In this document: positions 1 to 5,248 of the stretch, in pieces
Position numbering within the stretch: position 1 is the first letter of the stretch
How the letters are laid out: each line of letters begins with the position of its first letter
Assembly (NCBI GenBank): GCA_017538845.1
Contig: JAFYIC010000110.1
Coordinates: forward strand, 1 to 5,248
DNA from: Bacillota bacterium
GTDB taxonomy: Bacteria; Bacillota; Clostridia; Peptostreptococcales; Anaerovoracaceae
Direction: 5' to 3'
DNA: 5,248 bases
The notes under the pieces: generated by a model
What the model was told of the DNA's origin: nothing
The model's input: the letters and a program-made list of their open reading frames with translations, nothing else
The model's database searches: none
Program-made: the position numbers and the translations under genes

Positions 1-129
1 AGTTATTGCGAATCCAGGATGAATGAACTGAAGGAGGAAGCGATGTCAGCTCTTCCCTCCTCGGTACCTTCGGAATATGTGGATTATTTCCGGAATTACC
101 TGGAATTCATCACCCACCGTCAGAAGTGA
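1..129 (+). CDS. C-terminal end of a probable polyprenyl diphosphate synthase (partial, 5' end outside window)
   Basis: An open frame runs from the first base to TGA at 127-129, giving 42 residues with no start inside the window. The tail has the look of the last helices of trans-isoprenyl diphosphate synthases (IspB/IspA type): an amphipathic helix of the form M..L..EAM..L, then P.S.Y, then a final helix ending L.FI..R.K, comparable to the usual 'Y..EAL..L...P.S.Y...L..L..Y.I.R.K' ending. Such enzymes condense isopentenyl diphosphate with an allylic diphosphate to make the side chain of quinones or the undecaprenyl carrier. The diagnostic DDxxD motifs lie outside the window, so the product call rests on the tail alone and could be wrong. 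That it is coding is supported by the uninterrupted frame and protein-like composition. Its last 10 bases overlap the 3' end of the convergent deoC gene. Confidence 0.5.
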   Translation, partial: SYCESRMNELKEEAMSALPSSVPSEYVDYFRNYLEFITHRQK

Positions 130-1046
130 GTGCACTCCTTTCCTGTAATCTCTGACAGAAGCATGTTTGCAAGTCTGCTGGTCCCTATACGGAACCTGTT
201 ATTGTTCTGCCACTCCTTTCCCAGCACCTTGCCGGCGATATTCCAATAAGTGAGCGCTTCCTTGACCGTATTGATGCCTCCGGCGGCCTTTATCCCTGCA
301 ATTCTCCCGGTTTCATCGGCATATTCACGAATAGTCCTGCACATTACGCAGAATGATTCAGGATCGGCTGTCTGACCGTCCTTGCCAGTGGATGTCTTAA
401 TGAAATCCGCGCCGCAGTAGAGTGCGGTCAGGGATGCTTTCCTGACATTCTCAAGAGTACCTAATGCGCTTGTCTCGATAATAACCTTCAGTGTCTTTTC
501 TCCGCATACGGCCTTCAGCTCATCGGTTTCCTGGGCGATGGTTTCATAATCGCCGTTGAGGATGTGTCCCGGATTCTGGACTATGTCTATTTCCTCGGCC
601 CCGTCATGAAGCGCAAGCGATGTCTCAGCGATCTTCACTTCGGGGAAAGTCTGTGCTGACGGGAATCCTCCGGCCACACAGCACGTCCTCACCTCTTCAA
701 CTTCCAGCGAACGGCTTACTATCCCGGCATAGCATGGATACACGCATATTGAGGCCACAGGTTTCAGTTCCGGGTATCTCTCTTCGAAGGAATTGACCTT
801 TTCAACGAGTGAAAGGATGGTGTCTTCATTGTCGGTCGTCTTCAGTGAAGTGAGGTCAATGCAGTTGAACAGATTGATAAGTATCTCCCTGTCCTGTGTT
901 ATCCTTGCTTCGTTTTCGGCCCATTTTACCGTGGATTTCACCCATTCCGGATCAATTTTCTCCGGATATTTTGAAAACACTTCGTTATAACGGTCGGTTT
1001 GTGGCTCCGTTTGCTTGGGAGATCCGTTTTCGTCATACAATTCCAT
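120..1046 (-). CDS. deoC: Deoxyribose-phosphate aldolase
   Basis: DeoC cleaves 2-deoxy-D-ribose 5-phosphate to glyceraldehyde 3-phosphate and acetaldehyde in the cytoplasm, the last step of deoxynucleoside catabolism. The 308-residue protein is a TIM-barrel class I aldolase. Visible motifs are ICVYP (100-104), GGFPSAQTFPEVKIAET (126-142), EEIDIV with the catalytic-type Asp154, GADFIKTSTGK with Schiff-base Lys217, and GIKAAGGINT with the second active-site Lys253; GTSRLA (288-293) fits the C-terminal phosphate-binding strand. It is longer than the roughly 220-residue Bacillus and 259-residue E. coli enzymes. About 60 residues precede the NCIDLT segment; part of that is usual in Bacteroidetes DeoC as I recall, but the first ~18 polar residues look like an extra tail. 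The ATG at 1046 lies 2 nt after the dtd stop and 6 nt after AAGGA, supporting the start. Last gene of the operon; its end overlaps the convergent plus-strand gene by 10 nt. Confidence 0.96.
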   Translation of the reverse strand: MELYDENGSPKQTEPQTDRYNEVFSKYPEKIDPEWVKSTVKWAENEARITQDREILINLFNCIDLTSLKTTDNEDTILSLVEKVNSFEERYPELKPVASICVYPCYAGIVSRSLEVEEVRTCCVAGGFPSAQTFPEVKIAETSLALHDGAEEIDIVQNPGHILNGDYETIAQETDELKAVCGEKTLKVIIETSALGTLENVRKASLTALYCGADFIKTSTGKDGQTADPESFCVMCRTIREYADETGRIAGIKAAGGINTVKEALTYWNIAGKVLGKEWQNNNRFRIGTSRLANMLLSEITGKECTHF

Positions 1047-1048
1047 AC

Positions 1049-1501
1049 TTATTCCTTGTTTTTTGTGTCTATTACTATCGTTACAGGTCCGTCGTTAAGA
1101 AGCCGTACTTTCATGTCTGCTCCGAATATGCCTTTCTGGACCTTGCGTCCCGATTCTTTTCCTATCTCCTCACAGAACTTTTCATACATGGGTTCCGCGA
1201 AATCCCTCTTGGATGCCCTTATGTATGAAGGCCTGTTCCCCTTCTTTGTGCTTGCCATCAGTGTGAACTGGCTGATAATGAGAAAATCCCCTCCGGTTTC
1301 CATGGCCGAAAGGTTCATTACGCCCTTTTCATCGTTGAATATCCTCAAATTGACTATCTTTTTTGACAGCCATCCTATGTCCTCCTCCGAGTCCGCATCC
1401 TCTATTCCCAACAGAATGAGCATCCCGTTCCCGATAGAGCCTGTAACGTTTCCGTCAACTGTCACGCTGGCTTCAGTCACTCTCTGTATTACCGCTTTCA
1501 T
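1049..1501 (-). CDS. dtd: D-aminoacyl-tRNA deacylase (D-Tyr-tRNA deacylase)
   Basis: Dtd hydrolyses D-amino acids (and mischarged glycine) from tRNA, keeping D-residues out of proteins; it acts as a cytoplasmic homodimer. The 150-residue length is standard. Family landmarks are all present: N-terminal MKAVIQRVTEASVTVDG, the SQFTL motif at 77-81, GNRPSY at 88-93, and the C-terminal NDGPVT at 136-141, which contains the Gly-cisPro pair (138-139) that gives the enzyme its chiral proofreading. The ATG at 1501 is the only sensible start because the MK.V.QRV opening is conserved to the first residue. That start lies inside uvrC, giving a 29-nt out-of-frame overlap with no clear Shine-Dalgarno motif, so translation is probably coupled to uvrC. 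It ends 2 nt before deoC. I recall some Bacteroides carrying a MazG-type pyrophosphohydrolase gene between dtd and deoC; none is here. Confidence 0.97.
   Translation of the reverse strand: MKAVIQRVTEASVTVDGNVTGSIGNGMLILLGIEDADSEEDIGWLSKKIVNLRIFNDEKGVMNLSAMETGGDFLIISQFTLMASTKKGNRPSYIRASKRDFAEPMYEKFCEEIGKESGRKVQKGIFGADMKVRLLNDGPVTIVIDTKNKE
1053..1057 (-). promoter_or_regulatory. Ribosome binding site of deoC
   Basis: The minus strand reads AAGGA, then six bases, then the deoC ATG at 1046-1044. The motif lies in the last codons of dtd, so ribosomes finishing dtd stop only 2 nt before the deoC start, favouring coupled translation. It supports the long N-terminus of DeoC over a later internal start. 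Confidence 0.6.
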
Positions 1502-3311
1502 TTCTGAACCAATTGAATACCGTCCTTGCTTTTGATGCCCCTATTACCGAGGCCAGTTCGTTTAAGTCAGCATCTGCAATTCTCTTCACGCTCTTGAACT
1601 TTCTGATGAGTGTAGTGGCCGTCTGGATACCTATACCTTTTATTTCCGTGAGTTCTGAATGTGTCTGGCGTCGGCTTCTCTTTTTCTTGTGGAAGGTTAT
1701 GGCTACCCTGTGCACTTCCTCCTGCATCTGTTCAAGCAGTCGGACCAGTTCGCTGTCGGCCTTGATTCCGACTTCGGCCTGTGGAAACCCGGACAAAAGC
1801 CCCTCCGTCCTGTGTCGTGAGTTTTTCACAAGGCCTGCTATCTTTATGTCAATTTGCAGATTATCAGCTACTTCCTTTGCAATAGACATCTGGCCTTTAC
1901 CTCCATCTACAATCACGAGATCCGGTATCGGACTTCCCTCGGCAATCGCCCTGGTCCATCTCCTTGACATGACTTCATACATGGATCCGTAGTCATCGCC
2001 TCCTGCTCCGCTTTTGATGTTGTAAAGCCTGTAGTTCTTTCTGTCCGGTTTACCGTTTTCATAGACTACACATGCCGCTACCGCATCAGTGCCGGCAATA
2101 TGGGAATTGTCAAAACATTCTATCCTTATCGGAGTCCTGTCCATTCCCAGCAGTGTCCCCAGCTCTTTCATCAGTCGCAGGTGTTTCTGTTCCGGATTGA
2201 GCTTTTCGCTTCTTTTCAGTCGGTCTGCACGGTATTGTTTCACGTTTAAGGCCGAAAGGTCCAACAGTTTTCTCTTCTCTCCCTTTTGCGGTACGGTCCA
2301 TGTCACTCCTGAATATTCCGTGTCCGGCTGAAACGGAACAATGATTTCCTTAGCCGTGCTATGATACCGGTTTCTCATTTCAATGATGGCCATTATCAGC
2401 ATTTCACCGGGAGATTCGTCCATTTTTCTTTTATATTCGAACGTAAAGGCCTGGTTGATGCATCCTTCCGCCACGTGCAGGTAATTCACGAAAACCACAT
2501 CCTCGTCCTGGTCTATATTATATACATCCACATTGTCCAGTCCGGTATCCACGACCCGGCTTTTCTCGCGGAATTCCATTATAGTGTCATACCTCTCCTT
2601 TATTGCCTGCGCCTCTTCGAATTTCATTTGTGATGCCAGCCTTTTCATCTGGTCGAGCATCCGTCTTGTCAATTCTGCGCTTCTTCCTTTCAGAATCTCC
2701 CTGATTTCGTCAATCTGTTTATTGTATTCCTTGGAATCTACGTGTCCTATGCACGGGGCGGGACATTTCTTGATGTGGTATTCAAGACACTCCCTGTATT
2801 TGGCTTTTTTAATGGAATCCTCAGTCAGCGGAAGCCTGCAAGTCCTTATCTTATATACATTCTGTATGATGTCTATAAGGCCGTTAAGTGTTCCGACATG
2901 ACTGTAGGGCCCCCAGTATTCTGATCCGTTACGTATTATTTTCCTTGTTTTGAACACCCTCGGAAATTCTTCTTTGGTGATACAGATGGAGGGATATGTC
3001 TTGTCGTCCTTGAGAAGTATGTTGTATCTTGGTTTGTATCTTTTGATGAGATTGTTCTCCAAAAGGAAAGCATCCCATTCGGTTTCCACGACTATGTATT
3101 TGAGATCCGATATCTTGCTGACGAGCATACGTGTCTTGTCGGTCTGGCTCTCTTTAATGAAATATGAAGATACTCTTCTTTTCAGGTTTTTGGCCTTTCC
3201 GACGTATATGACGTTCCCCTGGTCGTCCAGATACTGGTAACATCCCGGTTTTTCGGGAAGGTTCTGGACAATCAGCTTGAGTTTTTTTTCGTATGCCTCT
3301 CTTCCTTTCAA
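1473..3311 (-). CDS. uvrC: Excinuclease ABC subunit C, TTG start
   Basis: UvrC makes both incisions of nucleotide excision repair after UvrA and UvrB locate the lesion. The 612 residues carry the full architecture: GIY-YIG nuclease (about 15-95; GCY 23-25, YVGKAKNLKRR 36-46, probable metal-binding Glu85), a four-cysteine segment (C158, C175, C183, C187), a UVR helix pair that binds UvrB (about 212-246), an RNase H-like nuclease with Asp401 in ECFDNSH, Asp469 in IVDGGKGQ and His534 in EEVHRVAI, and C-terminal helix-hairpin-helix repeats (about 553-602). No domain is missing. The start codon is TTG: an in-frame TAA lies at 3320-3318, there is no upstream ATG, and the next Met (62) would delete the GIY-YIG core. 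AAGGAG at 3326-3321 is 9 nt upstream of it. The gene starts 1 nt after the apt stop and overlaps dtd by 29 nt. Confidence 0.97.
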   Translation of the reverse strand: MKGREAYEKKLKLIVQNLPEKPGCYQYLDDQGNVIYVGKAKNLKRRVSSYFIKESQTDKTRMLVSKISDLKYIVVETEWDAFLLENNLIKRYKPRYNILLKDDKTYPSICITKEEFPRVFKTRKIIRNGSEYWGPYSHVGTLNGLIDIIQNVYKIRTCRLPLTEDSIKKAKYRECLEYHIKKCPAPCIGHVDSKEYNKQIDEIREILKGRSAELTRRMLDQMKRLASQMKFEEAQAIKERYDTIMEFREKSRVVDTGLDNVDVYNIDQDEDVVFVNYLHVAEGCINQAFTFEYKRKMDESPGEMLIMAIIEMRNRYHSTAKEIIVPFQPDTEYSGVTWTVPQKGEKRKLLDLSALNVKQYRADRLKRSEKLNPEQKHLRLMKELGTLLGMDRTPIRIECFDNSHIAGTDAVAACVVYENGKPDRKNYRLYNIKSGAGGDDYGSMYEVMSRRWTRAIAEGSPIPDLVIVDGGKGQMSIAKEVADNLQIDIKIAGLVKNSRHRTEGLLSGFPQAEVGIKADSELVRLLEQMQEEVHRVAITFHKKKRSRRQTHSELTEIKGIGIQTATTLIRKFKSVKRIADADLNELASVIGASKARTVFNWFRNESGNTESD

Positions 3312-3312
3312 A

Positions 3313-3858
3313 TCAACTTACTCCTTCGAATTCGTCTATCTGAATGAAACTGTCCACAGGACAATCTTTCGGGAAATTATCTTTTGCCTTGAAGTTGGTA
3401 AGTTCTATAATGCAGTTGATCAGGATTTGTTTCGGAGCGAATGATTTTACCAACTGGTACGAAGCAAGCAGTGTTCCTCCTGTAGCCAGAAGGTCGTCGT
3501 GAATAAGGACCACATCGTCTGTCTTTATCGAGTCCTTATGCATTTCCAGACGGTCGTACCCGTATTCTTTCTTATATTCCAGGCTGACTTTTTCGTATGG
3601 CAGTTTCCCGGGTTTTCTTACGGGGATGAATCCGGCATTGAGCCTGTATGCTAGCGCTGCACCGATAATGAACCCTCTGGATTCAATTCCGCACACTTTT
3701 GTTATGCCTTTATCCTTGTACATCCCGTACAGGGAATCTACAATCTCCTTCATGTCTTCGGGATTCATGAACCATGAGGTCACATCCTTGAACTGTACCC
3801 CCTCCATCGGATAGTCTGGAATGTTACGGAGATGACTGATAAGCGTTTCTTTACTCAT
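3313..3858 (-). CDS. apt: Adenine phosphoribosyltransferase
   Basis: Apt joins adenine to phosphoribosyl diphosphate (PRPP), giving AMP and pyrophosphate, the one-step cytoplasmic salvage of adenine. The 181-residue length is normal for the family (about 170-185). Landmarks in order: an N-terminal IPDYP..GV.FKD(V)T segment (13-27), GIESRGFIIGAALA (57-70), RKPGKLP (81-87), a Y..EYG..RLE.H flexible loop (95-107), and the type I PRPP-binding motif VVLIHDDLLATGGTL (116-130) with the acidic pair Asp121-Asp122. The ESRGF and RKPGKLP motifs separate Apt from hypoxanthine and xanthine enzymes. The ATG at 3858 fits the usual N-terminus; upstream is an A/T-rich stretch without a Shine-Dalgarno motif, as is common in Bacteroidetes. 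It follows mnmG by 34 bases, which contain a parS-like site, and ends 1 nt before uvrC. Confidence 0.97.
   Translation of the reverse strand: MSKETLISHLRNIPDYPMEGVQFKDVTSWFMNPEDMKEIVDSLYGMYKDKGITKVCGIESRGFIIGAALAYRLNAGFIPVRKPGKLPYEKVSLEYKKEYGYDRLEMHKDSIKTDDVVLIHDDLLATGGTLLASYQLVKSFAPKQILINCIIELTNFKAKDNFPKDCPVDSFIQIDEFEGVS
3321..3326 (-). promoter_or_regulatory. Ribosome binding site of uvrC, fixing its TTG start
   Basis: The minus strand reads AAGGAG, nine bases, then TTG at 3311-3309. The motif lies within the last codons of apt (for Glu-Gly-Val). It is the strongest Shine-Dalgarno sequence at any gene start in the window, and it decides the uvrC start because no ATG or GTG is available in frame between the stop at 3320-3318 and the GIY-YIG domain. 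Bacteroidetes generally rely little on such motifs, so its presence at a weak start codon is suggestive. Confidence 0.65.
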
Positions 3859-3869
3859 ATCGTTTTATT

Positions 3870-3885
3870 TGTTTCACGTGGAACA
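3870..3885. other. parS-like ParB-binding site (chromosomal centromere element)
   Basis: The plus strand reads TGTTTCACGTGGAACA; the minus strand reads TGTTCCACGTGAAACA, which is the classical Bacillus subtilis parS sequence. It matches the perfect 16-bp palindrome TGTTTCACGTGAAACA at 15 of 16 positions and fits the degenerate form TGTTNCACGTGAAACA exactly. parS sites load ParB, a CTP-dependent DNA clamp, which with ParA (Soj) and SMC drives origin segregation; they cluster near oriC in many phyla. The site fills the gap between mnmG and apt, 7 nt past the mnmG stop and 11 nt before the apt ATG. It is the only such match I found in the window. Identity to the consensus is seen; ParB binding is inferred. 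It might also affect apt expression, because it covers the apt translation initiation region. Confidence 0.85.
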
Positions 3886-3892
3886 CTTGTCT

Positions 3893-5248
3893 TTATCTGT
3901 TCAGAAGCACCAGCAGGACATTGATGTCGCTGGGTGAAACTCCGGGGATGCGGCTTGCCTCAGCGAGAGTTTCGGGATCATGCCTGATGAGCTTCTGGCG
4001 GCATTCGGTAGAGAGGGACTGGAGCGAGTTGTAGTCAAAACGCCCTTTAATGCGTATGTTCTCCAACCGTTTCATCTTGTCGGCAATAACTCTTTCGCGG
4101 TTTATGTAGCCGCTGTATTTCATCAGAATCTCGGCAGCCTCTATGATTTCATCTTTGCGGCCGGGCTCTGTCTTTTCTATTTCAGCCTTGAGAGCTTTGA
4201 TGTGTTCTGAAAGGTTCAGGAGTGTCAGCTGCGGCCGTTCAATCAGATCGGCCAGTTTGCATCCCTCGCGCAGTGGAGTTGTGCCAAGTTTTTCCAATGC
4301 ATCGTTTATGAGAGCCGGCTTGACTGCGAAACCTCGGGCAAAATCCAATATGCGGTTTATCTCATCCCGCTTGGAACACATCAGGTCATAACGCTCTTTT
4401 GTGGCAAGGCCGATAAGATATGCACGTTCGGTCAGCCTTAGGTCGGCATCATCCTGACGCAGCAGTATGCGGTACTCAGCCCGGGACGTGAACATGCGGT
4501 ACGGCTCGTCAACACCCTTGGTTATAAGGTCGTCAACCAGAACGCCGATGTAAGCCTCATCGCGTGCAAGAGTGAACGGAGGACCTCCGTGACAGCAGAT
4601 GTGGGCGTTTATTCCGGCCAGGATTCCCTGACCTCCGGCCTCCTCGTAGCCCGTGGTACCGTTTACCTGTCCTGCCATAAAGAGTCCCGAAACAATCTTT
4701 GACTCCAGGGTGTGTTTGAGTTGGGTAGGGTCGAAATAGTCATACTCTATGGCATACCCCGGGCGGTAAATCACCAGGTCGCGGAATGCGGGAATCTCTT
4801 TAAGCGCCCTTATCTGGACATCCATCGGCATTGAAGAGGAGAATCCGTTCAGGTACATCTCATTGGTCTCTTCACCTTCCGGTTCGAGGAACAGCTGGTG
4901 TTGGTCGCGGTCCGGGAATGTGACAAGTTTGGTCTCTATGCTTGGACAGTAGCGCGGGCCTATGCTCTTGATCTGTCCGTTGAACAGGGGAGAGTCGGCC
5001 AATCCGGAGCGGAGCACCTCATGTACACGCTCATTGGTGTAGCAGGTCCAGCAGCACATCTGCCTGAGATTCCTCTCGGAGCCCATGAATGAGAAACGGT
5101 GGAAATCATTTTCGCCTTCCTGACGTTCCATCTCTTCAAAATGTACGCTGCGCCTGTCAATGCGGACAGGGGTGCCCGTCTTCATGCGTCCGGTGCGAAT
5201 TCCGTGTCTGATGACAGATTCTGTAAGAAGGTATGACGCTGGCTCCGA
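3893..5248 (-). CDS. mnmG: tRNA uridine-5-carboxymethylaminomethyl modification enzyme MnmG (partial, N-terminus outside window)
   Basis: MnmG (GidA) works with the GTPase MnmE to add the carboxymethylaminomethyl (or aminomethyl) group to U34 of tRNAs reading split codon boxes, using FAD, NADH and methylene-tetrahydrofolate. The frame is open to the right edge, so 451 residues are visible; full MnmG is about 620-630, so about 170-180 residues with the FAD-binding GxGxxG are missing. The Met at 5185 is internal, not the start: the 21 codons before it continue the family sequence (LLTESVI..GI.TGRMKTGTP). Signatures, numbered from the right edge: GPRYCPSIETK (97-107, with the conserved cysteine that corresponds to E. 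coli Cys277), HQLFLEPEG (117-125), GQVNGTTGYEEAGGQG (193-208), FTSRAEYRILLRQDDADLRLT (from about 250), and the C-terminal helical domain ending IPGVSPSDINVLLVLLNR. First visible gene of the operon; a parS-like site follows its stop. The reading frame looks richer in G+C than uvrC downstream. Confidence 0.97.
   Translation of the reverse strand, partial: SEPASYLLTESVIRHGIRTGRMKTGTPVRIDRRSVHFEEMERQEGENDFHRFSFMGSERNLRQMCCWTCYTNERVHEVLRSGLADSPLFNGQIKSIGPRYCPSIETKLVTFPDRDQHQLFLEPEGEETNEMYLNGFSSSMPMDVQIRALKEIPAFRDLVIYRPGYAIEYDYFDPTQLKHTLESKIVSGLFMAGQVNGTTGYEEAGGQGILAGINAHICCHGGPPFTLARDEAYIGVLVDDLITKGVDEPYRMFTSRAEYRILLRQDDADLRLTERAYLIGLATKERYDLMCSKRDEINRILDFARGFAVKPALINDALEKLGTTPLREGCKLADLIERPQLTLLNLSEHIKALKAEIEKTEPGRKDEIIEAAEILMKYSGYINRERVIADKMKRLENIRIKGRFDYNSLQSLSTECRQKLIRHDPETLAEASRIPGVSPSDINVLLVLLNR

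Noticed and set aside
78..86. TGTGGATTA, one mismatch from a DnaA box
   Set aside because: Single, imperfect and within codons of the plus-strand gene; no cluster of boxes or AT-rich unwinding region nearby, so no origin is called.
31..129. Short plus-strand ORF from ATG at 43 preceded by AAGGAGG, 28 residues
   Set aside because: The same frame is open to the left edge and the Shine-Dalgarno-like bases encode Lys-Glu-Glu in the tail of the larger gene, so this is an internal Met with a coincidental motif.
999..1992. Plus-strand open frames of 159 and 178 codons opposite dtd and uvrC
   Set aside because: They are antisense to genes with complete family motifs, have low-complexity Ser/Leu/Phe-rich translations and show no domain I recognise; they are shadows of the minus-strand genes.
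2472..2477. A second CACGTG core inside uvrC
   Set aside because: The flanks (CCGC and CAGG) do not match parS, and it is in coding sequence.
3603..3616. GTTTCCCGGGTTTT, resembling half of a Noc-binding site (ATTTCCCGGGAAAT)
   Set aside because: It encodes the conserved Arg-Lys-Pro-Gly-Lys motif of Apt, matches only one half-site, and Noc is a Firmicutes protein.
3859..3892. A promoter for apt in the mnmG-apt gap
   Set aside because: No Bacteroidetes-type -7 (TAnnTTTG) or -33 element is visible, and parS takes up nearly half of the gap; read-through from mnmG is more likely.
5183..5185. ATG at 5185 as the start of a 430-residue MnmG
   Set aside because: The preceding 21 codons are open and continue the conserved MnmG sequence, and the family needs an N-terminal FAD-binding fold, so the Met is internal and the gene is cut by the window edge.

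Overview
The window is a compact stretch of housekeeping genes from a bacterial chromosome, most likely a member of the Bacteroidetes (Bacteroidales). Two things point there: protein sequence style (a long DeoC, and the characteristic forms of Apt and UvrC) and the gene order mnmG-apt-uvrC-dtd-deoC, which I recall from that group but could not check by search. There is no transposase, phage gene, CRISPR array, tRNA or rRNA, and no gap longer than 34 bases between genes.

Layout. Positions 1-129 on the plus strand are the last 42 codons of a gene entering from the left, probably a polyprenyl diphosphate synthase. Everything else is on the minus strand and reads from right to left: mnmG (5' end outside the window, stop at 3893), a 34-base gap, apt (3858-3313), uvrC (3311-1473, TTG start), dtd (1501-1049) and deoC (1046-120). 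Junctions from apt onward are 1 nt, a 29-nt overlap and 2 nt, so apt-uvrC-dtd-deoC look like one translationally coupled transcription unit, probably read through from mnmG. deoC and the plus-strand gene converge and overlap by 10 nt at their 3' ends.

Function. The genes share upkeep of nucleic acids and nucleotides rather than one pathway: MnmG modifies the tRNA wobble uridine, Dtd clears D-aminoacyl-tRNA, UvrC makes the incisions of nucleotide excision repair, Apt salvages adenine, and DeoC degrades deoxyribose 5-phosphate.

The most notable non-coding signal is a 16-bp sequence at 3870-3885, in the mnmG-apt gap, that is identical on the minus strand to a classical chromosomal parS site (TGTTCCACGTGAAACA). 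It suggests a ParB-loading centromere site inside an operon and, by inference, a location in the origin-proximal part of the chromosome. I see no new defence or mobile system here; apart from parS, the window is ordinary core genome.
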